Source: a virus
Reading direction: 5' to 3' (one strand)
Length of the DNA stretch: 42,119 nt
Virus record (IMG/VR): IMGVR_UViG_3300034272_001457
Coordinates: 1-42,119 of that record
Part shown: positions 11,862 to 17,642 of the stretch, in pieces
Layout: each line of letters opens with the position of its first letter
Numbering within the stretch: position 1 is the first letter of the stretch
Translations under genes and position numbers: made by a program
The notes under the pieces: model-generated
What the model was told of the DNA's origin: nothing
The model's input: the letters and a program-made list of their open reading frames with translations, nothing else
The model's database searches: none

Positions 11862-12257
11862 TTGTTTGCTTCGCAGAACTTTAGTCCACGTTTAACAAAT
11901 CACATCATTACTGTTTCAAAACAAAAAAAAGTTGATCCGATTTTGGTTTATGCAGTAATGAAGCAAGAAAGTGGCTTTCGCCTAAAAGCAGGGAGCCACG
12001 CAGGAGCCAAAGGCTTAATGCAAGTTATGCCATTTCATTTTCCACATTGTGGTGTTTCTAACGGCTTTAATGCCTATCAAAACACCACTTGCGGAATAGG
12101 TATTTTAGCGGATGCGTTAAACGATGCTCACGGCAATGTTAAAATTGCACTTTCCCTATACAATAGCGGAAAGAAAAATGGATATTTGCGATTTAATGAA
12201 ACTAAAAACTATGTGCGTAACATTACAGCACATTACAACAAGCTGAAAGGAGCTTAA
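11862..12257 (+). CDS. Lytic transglycosylase domain (SLT/GH23), C-terminal half of the frameshift product
   Basis: The frame from TTG 11862 gives 131 residues, but coding-like sequence continues upstream to about 11811, and no start with a ribosome-binding site exists. QESGF holds the catalytic Glu36 (counted from the TTG). GAKGLMQVMP (48-57) and IALSLYNSGKKNG (about 94-106) are the other SLT motifs. The enzyme cleaves the MurNAc-GlcNAc bond, forming 1,6-anhydro-MurNAc. Without the upstream anchor it would stay in the cytoplasm. The -1 fusion with the 11521 frame supplies the export signal. A simple frameshift mutation is the alternative. Confidence 0.85.
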   Translation: MFASQNFSPRLTNHIITVSKQKKVDPILVYAVMKQESGFRLKAGSHAGAKGLMQVMPFHFPHCGVSNGFNAYQNTTCGIGILADALNDAHGNVKIALSLYNSGKKNGYLRFNETKNYVRNITAHYNKLKGA

Positions 12258-12260
12258 CGG

Positions 12261-12413
12261 ATGAACTCATCTATACATGCAGTCGCATTGATTCTATTGG
12301 TGCTAGTGCATTATTACCCACCGAAGATATACCCCTATTACATAACGGTATTTTTGATTTCTATCAATTTAGTATTTTGGTTTATGTTGCTAAAAGAAGC
12401 GATAGGAGCATAA
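12261..12413 (+). CDS. Small hydrophobic membrane protein (50 aa)
   Basis: AGGAG lies 8 bases before ATG 12261, inside the end of the transglycosylase gene. Two hydrophobic helices are likely: residues 6-18 (HAVALILLVLVHY) and 28-44 (ITVFLISINLVFWFMLL). Size and position right after a cell-wall enzyme make a holin or antiholin possible. No sequence family recognised. Confidence 0.6.
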   Translation: MNSSIHAVALILLVLVHYYPPKIYPYYITVFLISINLVFWFMLLKEAIGA

Positions 12414-12415
12414 CC

Positions 12416-12571
12416 ATGGCACTGTTTCTTGAATCTGTTAAACCGTTTTGTGCGTACTTTGTTTTATACTTCCTATGCCCAACTATAGCATTATTGGCTA
12501 TTATGGTGTGTATGCCTAAAACAGTGCGTGTGTTTTTAAATGTTATTAAGAAAGAAGGAGAAACACGATGA
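12416..12571 (+). CDS. Small membrane protein (51 aa)
   Basis: ATG 12416 follows AGGAG by 7 bases; an upstream ATG in frame lacks a site. A long hydrophobic segment (residues 11-33, with FVLYFLCPTIALLAIMVCM) is followed by a basic tail. With the preceding gene it forms a pair of tiny membrane proteins after the transglycosylase, an arrangement reminiscent of a lysis or envelope-penetration cassette. The assignment to holins is only by context. Confidence 0.6.
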   Translation: MALFLESVKPFCAYFVLYFLCPTIALLAIMVCMPKTVRVFLNVIKKEGETR

Positions 12572-13296
12572 CTGAACTAATGAAACAGCTCCAAGCGTGG
12601 GCGGATGAGGGGCTTTACGATTGGGATAATCCAACATTAGACGAAGGTTTTAAATGGATGCAAATGGGAAGCTCTGATATTCGGGATTTTCAACCTTTTG
12701 AAGCTTTTCGTTTTGTGGATAGTTGGGAGCCTTTTGTTCAGTGTGTCCTCGACGGCACAATCCAAGTGTGGCGACCTGTGGAGCATTATCCACCGCCTGA
12801 AAATGCAGAAGTGCTTGCTTTGTTTTTAGTAAGCGAAAATGCAGGCTATGAGCATGGTATTGTTGAAACAAATGTTGAAAAAGGTTTTACCCACTGGCAA
12901 CCCTTGCCACAACCACCGCAGGAGGGAGCCATGCTTGAACTTGAACCCATTGTACTTAATGAAAAAAACCATTATATCATGTACACTCTGGTTGAAGACT
13001 TTGGAGGGTGCGATCATATTTTTGAAAATGGCGAGCGTCGCATGGTATGGCATAGGCAATCTGCTTTTGACACAAAAGAAGAGGTAATGGCACATTTTGA
13101 AGACTATTGTCAAAAATATCCTAATATGTCTTATATTATTGTGACTCCTAAAATCTACTTAGAAGAACCTCATAAAACAATTGTCGCAGGCCTCATAACT
13201 GCTCGCACTATCTACTCTGGGGTAGATCAATGGACTAGGTCTGTAAATAAACTGTCAGAAGATTACAATATCATTGCAGAAAGAAGGGTGAAATAA
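12568..13296 (+). CDS. DUF551-like protein with additional domain
   Basis: 242 residues. The segment around residues 66-120 (WRPVEHYPPPENAEVLALFL ... THWQPLPQPPQEG) has the Trp/Pro pattern of DUF551, a small domain common in phage genes of unknown role. The N-terminal 65 residues repeat a Trp/Asp-rich theme. The C-terminal 110 residues are a separate, unrecognised domain ending in a basic stretch. It overlaps the small membrane protein gene by four bases and the next gene by one base. Confidence 0.7.
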   Translation: MTELMKQLQAWADEGLYDWDNPTLDEGFKWMQMGSSDIRDFQPFEAFRFVDSWEPFVQCVLDGTIQVWRPVEHYPPPENAEVLALFLVSENAGYEHGIVETNVEKGFTHWQPLPQPPQEGAMLELEPIVLNEKNHYIMYTLVEDFGGCDHIFENGERRMVWHRQSAFDTKEEVMAHFEDYCQKYPNMSYIIVTPKIYLEEPHKTIVAGLITARTIYSGVDQWTRSVNKLSEDYNIIAERRVK

Positions 13297-13565
13297 TGCA
13301 AGAAATAATCACCGAAATACTCAAAAGGCACGGCTTCCCCACGAAGAACGTGGAGGAACTTGTGGCAAGTCTTGAGAAGTGGGACTCACTAGATTCAAAC
13401 GATTTTATATCCCTTTCGATTATAACAAATAGCAATGAGATTGTAGGATATTTTTTAGAGAGCCTTGTTTTTAGACTTTTTGAACATAAGCCTACATGGG
13501 GTAGGGACTGGCGTTACTGCTCACTAGGCTCCGAGCTAGTGGCACGATTGAGAGGCGGTGAGTGA
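13296..13565 (+). CDS. Hypothetical protein (89 aa)
   Basis: 89 residues; start coupled to the preceding stop (TAATG). Helical N-terminus (MQEIITEILKRHGFPTKNVE) and a C-terminus containing RDWRYCSLGSELVARLRGG. No motif recognised. Its stop TGA overlaps the next ATG within the phrase GGCGGTGAGTGATGCCA, which recurs at the next gene junction. Confidence 0.65.
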   Translation: MQEIITEILKRHGFPTKNVEELVASLEKWDSLDSNDFISLSIITNSNEIVGYFLESLVFRLFEHKPTWGRDWRYCSLGSELVARLRGGE

Positions 13566-13930
13566 TGCCATTTAAAGACAATGAAAAAGCTAAAGCCTAC
13601 AAGAAGGCGTATCGTGAAAAAAACAAAGAGAAATACAAGTCTTATTACAAAAAGCTAAAAGATAATGGCTATTTTGAGAAATACCAAAAAACTGAAAAAC
13701 AGAAAGAGTACAGGAAGCTATACTATCAAAAAAACAAAGAAAAACTAATTGCTCAAAATACCGCAAACCGAAAAAGAATTAAGGACGAAGCAACTTACGA
13801 AAAAGCTTTAAGTAAAATATACGAGTTAATTCAACTTGAAAGCCTTACTGAAGAACAAGGAAAGATCCTAGATAACCTAGCCTTTGAAGTTGAATCATAC
13901 GAAGCTAAATTAAAGAAAGGCGGTGAATGA
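13565..13930 (+). CDS. Very basic Lys/Tyr-rich protein
   Basis: 121 residues from ATG 13565. The first 75 residues contain repeated short units like YKKAYREKNKEKYKSYYKKL and YRKLYYQKNKEKLIAQN, giving a highly positive helix. A helical acidic C-terminus follows. Such composition is typical of small phage nucleic-acid-binding or HNH-accessory proteins, though no HNH motif is seen. It starts with the shared GGCGGTGA-n-TGATGCCA junction phrase. Confidence 0.68.
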   Translation: MPFKDNEKAKAYKKAYREKNKEKYKSYYKKLKDNGYFEKYQKTEKQKEYRKLYYQKNKEKLIAQNTANRKRIKDEATYEKALSKIYELIQLESLTEEQGKILDNLAFEVESYEAKLKKGGE

Positions 13931-14139
13931 TGCCAGTCATTAAAGTTTTTGGCAGTTATAGAAACGTCCCTAACGATTGGGAGTGGGTTCGTGTTGGGTG
14001 GAACTTTCTCGGTGAACACGCCGTTAAAATAAAAACCCCTTGGTGGAAACCTGACATTACTTTTGATCAATTAAGCCCTAAAGAAGCTTATGAACTCAGG
14101 GATTCAATTTTAGATCAGTTAAATAAAGCACATGACTAA
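13930..14139 (+). CDS. Small hypothetical protein (69 aa)
   Basis: ATG 13930 is preferred over ATG 13927 because the junction phrase matches that of the preceding gene, in which ATG-CCA is the start. The sequence is Trp-rich (NDWEWVRVGWNFL, KTPWWKPD) with a helical end (SPKEAYELRDSILDQLNKAH). Function unknown. Confidence 0.62.
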   Translation: MPVIKVFGSYRNVPNDWEWVRVGWNFLGEHAVKIKTPWWKPDITFDQLSPKEAYELRDSILDQLNKAHD

Positions 14140-14246
14140 TGTTTACAAATAAAGATACCCTTAAAATGGTGGGGCTTATTCTTTTATTGATGCTAGCGAT
14201 GTTTGCAATCCCTAAGCTTTTATGTAAATTAGTTTGTTTTTGTTAA
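14139..14246 (+). CDS. Tiny single-pass membrane protein (35 aa)
   Basis: ATG 14139 overlaps the preceding TAA. Residues 10-27 (MVGLILLLMLAMFAIPKL) form a transmembrane helix, and the C-terminus is Cys-rich (LLCKLVCFC). Too short for family assignment, but the overlap and strong hydrophobic character support translation. Confidence 0.5.
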   Translation: MFTNKDTLKMVGLILLLMLAMFAIPKLLCKLVCFC

Positions 14247-14264
14247 TACGAAAGGTGAATTGTT

Positions 14265-14573
14265 ATGAACTTTAAAGGTTGGTCAACAGGTGAAAATGAA
14301 GCAAGGGAGATGTACGAATGCTTATTAAAAAGCGGGATGTCTAAAGAAGATTCTTTGCAAACCGTAAAACACCACTTGCATATAAATCCGATAATTGATG
14401 TAAAACATGAATGCACGCCGTTATGTACTTATTTCTGCTTGCACACAGACCCAAGTGTAGGTGTAAAACTTAAAAACCCTCGCTATTTCCGTGGTTGGGA
14501 TCGTTTTGTGGCGGAAATGGATTTTCAAATAAAATGGGAATCTGAAAAGAAAAGGTTAGCTGACTTAACTTAA
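14265..14573 (+). CDS. Hypothetical protein (102 aa), last rightward gene of the middle block
   Basis: 102 residues. His and Cys residues cluster in the middle (VKHHLH at 34-39, then HECTPLCTYFCLHTD), which could bind a metal. The C-terminus is basic and helical. The gene converges on the leftward M15 endopeptidase gene, and their ends overlap by a few bases. No intrinsic terminator is visible between the two, so the opposing transcripts probably overlap. Confidence 0.65.
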   Translation: MNFKGWSTGENEAREMYECLLKSGMSKEDSLQTVKHHLHINPIIDVKHECTPLCTYFCLHTDPSVGVKLKNPRYFRGWDRFVAEMDFQIKWESEKKRLADLT

Positions 14574-15034
14574 TACGTCCACTCACGCTCTTTGCCTAAG
14601 TCAACGTGTACAAAGTCTGCCCAGCCGTCCTTGTTGTAATCGGCTCTAGCAAGCCCCCCAGTGTGAAACTTGTCTAAACGTGCCATTTGGTTTTTATCAA
14701 ACGGCACGCCTTTTACTACAAAGTCCACCGCTACACCAGTCAAGTGCATGGACTTAGGCGCTCCACCAATACGCTTGTTATGAGTAGGCACACGCAACCA
14801 TGAAGTGATGATAATCGGCTTGCCAAAGTAAGTCCGCAATGTCTCCAAGTATTCCGCCATTTTAACGGCATTGTCTAACATGGGTCGTGTTACTTCGTCC
14901 CATTCATTCGGGCGAATACCTGTAAACACTTCACCCCATTTAAAGTTTTCGCTAATGTTCTTTTCACACAAAAACTTATACTCATAGGTTTTAATCAATG
15001 AAAATGCTGATCCTGCGGTTAGTGGTTTTGGCAT
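14570..15034 (-). CDS. M15-family peptidase endolysin
   Basis: 154 residues. His97 and Asp104 in SMHLTGVAVDF and His143 in FVHVDLG form the zinc site of the M15 (VanY / D-alanyl-D-alanine peptidase-like) fold. Phage enzymes of this kind cut peptide cross-links of peptidoglycan. There is no signal peptide or separate wall-binding domain, so release should depend on a holin; the small TM/coiled-coil gene at 15393 is the candidate. It is the last gene of the late operon, and its ribosome-binding site (AGGAGG, 45-40 of 15000) can be hidden in a hairpin. Confidence 0.88.
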   Translation of the reverse strand: MPKPLTAGSAFSLIKTYEYKFLCEKNISENFKWGEVFTGIRPNEWDEVTRPMLDNAVKMAEYLETLRTYFGKPIIITSWLRVPTHNKRIGGAPKSMHLTGVAVDFVVKGVPFDKNQMARLDKFHTGGLARADYNKDGWADFVHVDLGKEREWTY

Positions 15035-15038
15035 ATCG

Positions 15039-15075
15039 TCCTCCTAAAGAAAAGGAGGGCGTGAGGAACCCTCCT
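15039..15075 (-). promoter_or_regulatory. Alternative hairpins over the endolysin ribosome-binding site
   Basis: In the leftward RNA, AGGAGGG (15075-15069), CCCTCCT (15059-15053) and AGGAGGA (15045-15039) occur in order. The middle segment can pair with the first (7 bp, 9-base loop) or with the third, which holds the endolysin ribosome-binding site. Only one pairing is possible at a time, so translation could be switched. Confidence 0.5.
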
Positions 15076-15094
15076 AGGTCATGTTTGTCTGCAA

Positions 15095-15232
15095 TTATTT
15101 TAGCGTTTTTAAAACGCCTAACAAAGCTTTTAAGGCTACATCATCAATAGGGTTTTGGGTACTTTTTACAATTTCGTCCCCAAACTCTTCAAGCACATAA
15201 ATCAATACTTTAATTACTGCATTCCAAATCAT
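15095..15232 (-). CDS. Small hydrophilic protein in the lysis region (45 aa)
   Basis: ATG 15232 lies 8 bases after GGAGG. The 45 residues (MIWNAVIKVLIYVLEEFGDE onward, ending VLKTLK) could form an amphipathic helix at the N-terminus. It lies between the holin-like gene and the endopeptidase gene; a role in lysis timing is possible by position only. Confidence 0.55.
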   Translation of the reverse strand: MIWNAVIKVLIYVLEEFGDEIVKSTQNPIDDVALKALLGVLKTLK

Positions 15233-15235
15233 AAT

Positions 15236-15406
15236 CTAGTCCTCCAATAAGTTTTCTAAACTAACACAATCTTTCGCCCAAAAAGGTACAACTGCTAAAG
15301 GTATTTCTTGCACCTCCATTTCTTGCCAAAATACAACGTCAATTCCTTGTAAAAAAGCAATATGGTGTAGTAACATAAATCTACAAAAGGCTTTAAACTT
15401 TTTCAT
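15236..15406 (-). CDS. Small hypothetical protein in the lysis region (56 aa)
   Basis: ATG 15406 lies inside the end of the holin-like gene, with AAGGGGAACG just upstream. The 56 residues (MKKFKAFCRFMLLHHIAFLQ onward) have a basic N-terminus and a moderately hydrophobic first half. The ribosome-binding site of the next small gene overlaps its stop. Function unknown. Confidence 0.52.
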   Translation of the reverse strand: MKKFKAFCRFMLLHHIAFLQGIDVVFWQEMEVQEIPLAVVPFWAKDCVSLENLLED

Positions 15407-15710
15407 CGTTCCCCTTTGTTGTTTTTGGGTTTGTATCCTGTTTTAATGATTTAAAAATACCCTTTAAATAACCAATCTCTTCTTTAAGCGTAAACAAATC
15501 TTTCCGCAATAAAACATTTTCTGCTTCGCATTTTTGATTACTTTCTTTTAAGTCTTTTTTTACTTCTGAAAGAAGTTCTTTCATTTCAGCTTTATTGGCT
15601 TCGTCCTTGTCGTTTTGGCGCTTCCATAGAATACCAACAACACTACCCATTGCAGTTATAGCCGTTATAAATAAGGTTTGATCAGCAGCCGTCACATGAA
15701 TCGCCCCCAT
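15393..15710 (-). CDS. Holin-like protein: one membrane segment plus coiled coil
   Basis: 105 residues from ATG 15710, which overlaps the preceding TAA (TAATG) and has GGAG 9 bases upstream. A hydrophobic segment (about residues 8-27, ADQTLFITAITAMGSVVGIL) is followed by a long charged coiled coil and a basic tail. This plan is common among phage holins and holin-associated proteins of the 'hemolysin XhlA' shape, and it lies just upstream of the endolysin. A spanin-like role is the alternative. Confidence 0.6.
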   Translation of the reverse strand: MGAIHVTAADQTLFITAITAMGSVVGILWKRQNDKDEANKAEMKELLSEVKKDLKESNQKCEAENVLLRKDLFTLKEEIGYLKGIFKSLKQDTNPKTTKGNDEKV

Positions 15711-15892
15711 TAAACATTTCTCCATGTACCAGCATCTTTGACTTTAATGCTAACTGTATCTTTCCAAACACCAGCATCTTTTGTCTTAATGGTAACGGCT
15801 TGCTTCCATACGCCAGCATCCTTCACAAACACTTTTGGGGCTGGCGGTGTGCCAGTAGGAGCTAATAAGGGTGTGCGAATGCGTAAGACCAT
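15710..15892 (-). CDS. Small repeat protein, virion-associated
   Basis: 60 residues. After a Pro-rich start, the phrase KDAGVWK-x-x-V-x-I-K recurs almost three times (VKDAGVWKQAVTIKT, then KDAGVWKDTVSIKV, then KDAGTWRNV). Repeats of this type occur in small tail-tip or fibre proteins of many phages. It is coupled to the holin-like gene by TAATG and follows the LamG-like gene by 3 bases. Confidence 0.65.
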   Translation of the reverse strand: MVLRIRTPLLAPTGTPPAPKVFVKDAGVWKQAVTIKTKDAGVWKDTVSIKVKDAGTWRNV

Positions 15893-15895
15893 TAC

Positions 15896-16768
15896 TTAAT
15901 CTCCTATCAAGGGTGGGCGGTTTTTAAATCTATGATTAGCTGGCAGATTTATAGTTACTCCCCATTTCCATGCAAAATATCCTTCAAATAATTGCACAGT
16001 TGAACTACTCGCAATAGAGGATAGTATTACAATTTCAGCTATATAACCCGTAAACAATAGAGTATTGTTACCACCTGCACCTATTTGCAATGTAAAAGTC
16101 GCGTTTGACAAAGAAGGACTTAATGTGCTTGCGTTGTTTTGAATTGGATTTCCGCCATTTATACTAAGTAATGACCTATTGGTAGCCGTTGCGTTGTTAG
16201 GATCAGTAATGCTGGAAATAATAACAGGGGTATTAGCTGGATGTGCAAGGTCTGCTGTTTGATTACTTACCGTTGAAGTTCCTGTTACCCCTCGGGAAAC
16301 TACAATAGTAGCCCTATCGTTTCTACTAGAAGTAGCTCTATCGTCATAAACTATATAATAACCAATGTTTCCTGTTGCGCCAGCATTATTTCCTAACAAA
16401 GCGTAAACTGCATTTGGATTGCTATTGTTTCCAACTTTCCACAAGGCAAAAACACTTGAACCGTTTGTATTGTGCAGAAAATCCCATGTTGACGCTGTAC
16501 TAATTGAAGTCAAGTATTGTGAACCGCTGTATGAAAGCACGTTCCTACCATTCAAACCATTTAGCGTCAAAGTAGGTTGCGCCGCCCCTGTTCCTTGTGT
16601 AAAGTTTCTTTGGTTGCCACTTTTATCTCCCCACTCACTAATGCCTGTTTGAACACTAATTGTTGACAGGTCATTTGCGTCCAGCCACAAAGCGGTTTGT
16701 ATCATGGCAGGTGTCCAAAGTCGCCCTTGTAATTCTGCTTCATCATATCTATTTACACCGCGTGGCAT
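15896..16768 (-). CDS. LamG/concanavalin-like tail protein
   Basis: 290 residues. Residues about 18-110 (TPAMIQTALWLDANDLSTIS, EWGDKSGNQRNF, LNGRNVLSYSGSQYL) are typical of the jelly-roll LamG-like domains of phage structural proteins. The C-terminal third (FTGYIAEIVILSS, then FEGYFAWKWG) completes the fold. It probably binds a surface glycan and decorates the fibre tip. It overlaps the upstream gene by one base. Confidence 0.75.
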   Translation of the reverse strand: MPRGVNRYDEAELQGRLWTPAMIQTALWLDANDLSTISVQTGISEWGDKSGNQRNFTQGTGAAQPTLTLNGLNGRNVLSYSGSQYLTSISTASTWDFLHNTNGSSVFALWKVGNNSNPNAVYALLGNNAGATGNIGYYIVYDDRATSSRNDRATIVVSRGVTGTSTVSNQTADLAHPANTPVIISSITDPNNATATNRSLLSINGGNPIQNNASTLSPSLSNATFTLQIGAGGNNTLLFTGYIAEIVILSSIASSSTVQLFEGYFAWKWGVTINLPANHRFKNRPPLIGD

Positions 16769-17181
16769 TAGGTGACATCCTCATTCCAAGGTCTTATATA
16801 TAATTCATTCCCTGAAGCATTTAAAGTAACACCTGCATTGTTAATTACACTAAATCGCAGAGAATATGGATATAATCTTATCATGTTTAGTGTTGCTACT
16901 TTCGCACTTGCTCCAGTTGTAAGTGGTATGGTATACAAATCTCCCCCAATTCTATCTGCTGTATCTGTACCGTCACTAAGGGTAACCCGTAATGTAATAG
17001 AACCACCTGTTGTTGGTGTAATACTTCCTAATTTAACTGTAACTACACCATATAAATCACGGTTAGTCGAATTGTCATAAGTAACTACTGTTGATTCAGT
17101 TCCATTTGCAAGCGAATTAAGCGTCGTGCCTGCTAAGTTACTTGAACGTGTGCTAGGTGTTGACCATTTTGCTATTGCCAT
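16768..17181 (-). CDS. Beta-rich tail protein
   Basis: 137 residues, Ser/Thr-rich and beta-stranded (AIAKWSTPSTRSSNLAGTTL, then TVKLGSITPTTGGSITLRV). The composition resembles small tail-fibre accessory proteins. Flanked on both sides by one-base overlaps with other distal tail genes, so it belongs to the fibre module. Confidence 0.68.
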   Translation of the reverse strand: MAIAKWSTPSTRSSNLAGTTLNSLANGTESTVVTYDNSTNRDLYGVVTVKLGSITPTTGGSITLRVTLSDGTDTADRIGGDLYTIPLTTGASAKVATLNMIRLYPYSLRFSVINNAGVTLNASGNELYIRPWNEDVT

Positions 17182-17633
17182 TATGCAATTCCTCCTCGTG
17201 CGATTCCAACCGTTCGAGCCGTTACTTCCACATTGTTATATTCCGCCCACGATTGCAGGCGATAGGCTTTTGATGAAATAAACGCACCTTGTTCTTGTGT
17301 TAAAAGTCCAGCAGAAACCGCACCGCTTAACATCGTTTCAAATGGTGTTCTAATTTCAGAATCTCTTAAATCAAAGGTATAATCTCTTACGGCTACAGAA
17401 TCTACAATGTTTCGACACAACGCTTTTTCATTAACGTTTTGACTGTTTTTAGATTTATCAACAATTCCTGACCACACATTAAATGAAATTAACATTCTCA
17501 TCACATCGGCATTTTTGATAGTCCCATAAGCAGGGGGTAAGTTGGGGTCAGGCTTGTTTAAAATATCTGCCACCTCCCAGTCAGGTAAAGAAGCTAAATC
17601 AGGTTGCTGGATGCGTGTTTGTAATGCTGTCAT
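17181..17633 (-). CDS. Conserved phage tail-region protein
   Basis: 150 residues. Helical, with LPDWEVADILNKPDPNLPPA near the N-terminus, a central DYTFDLRDSEIRTPFETML and ITSKAYRLQSWAE-like ending (ISSKAYRLQSWAEYNNVEVT). Proteins of this pattern lie next to tail fibres in other siphoviruses, with unknown role. Start follows AGGAGG. Confidence 0.65.
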   Translation of the reverse strand: MTALQTRIQQPDLASLPDWEVADILNKPDPNLPPAYGTIKNADVMRMLISFNVWSGIVDKSKNSQNVNEKALCRNIVDSVAVRDYTFDLRDSEIRTPFETMLSGAVSAGLLTQEQGAFISSKAYRLQSWAEYNNVEVTARTVGIARGGIA

Positions 17634-17642
17634 AATGCCCTC

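Noticed and set aside
12826-13113. Leftward 95-residue frame within the DUF551-like gene
   Set aside because: Antisense shadow with no ribosome-binding site and an unnatural composition.
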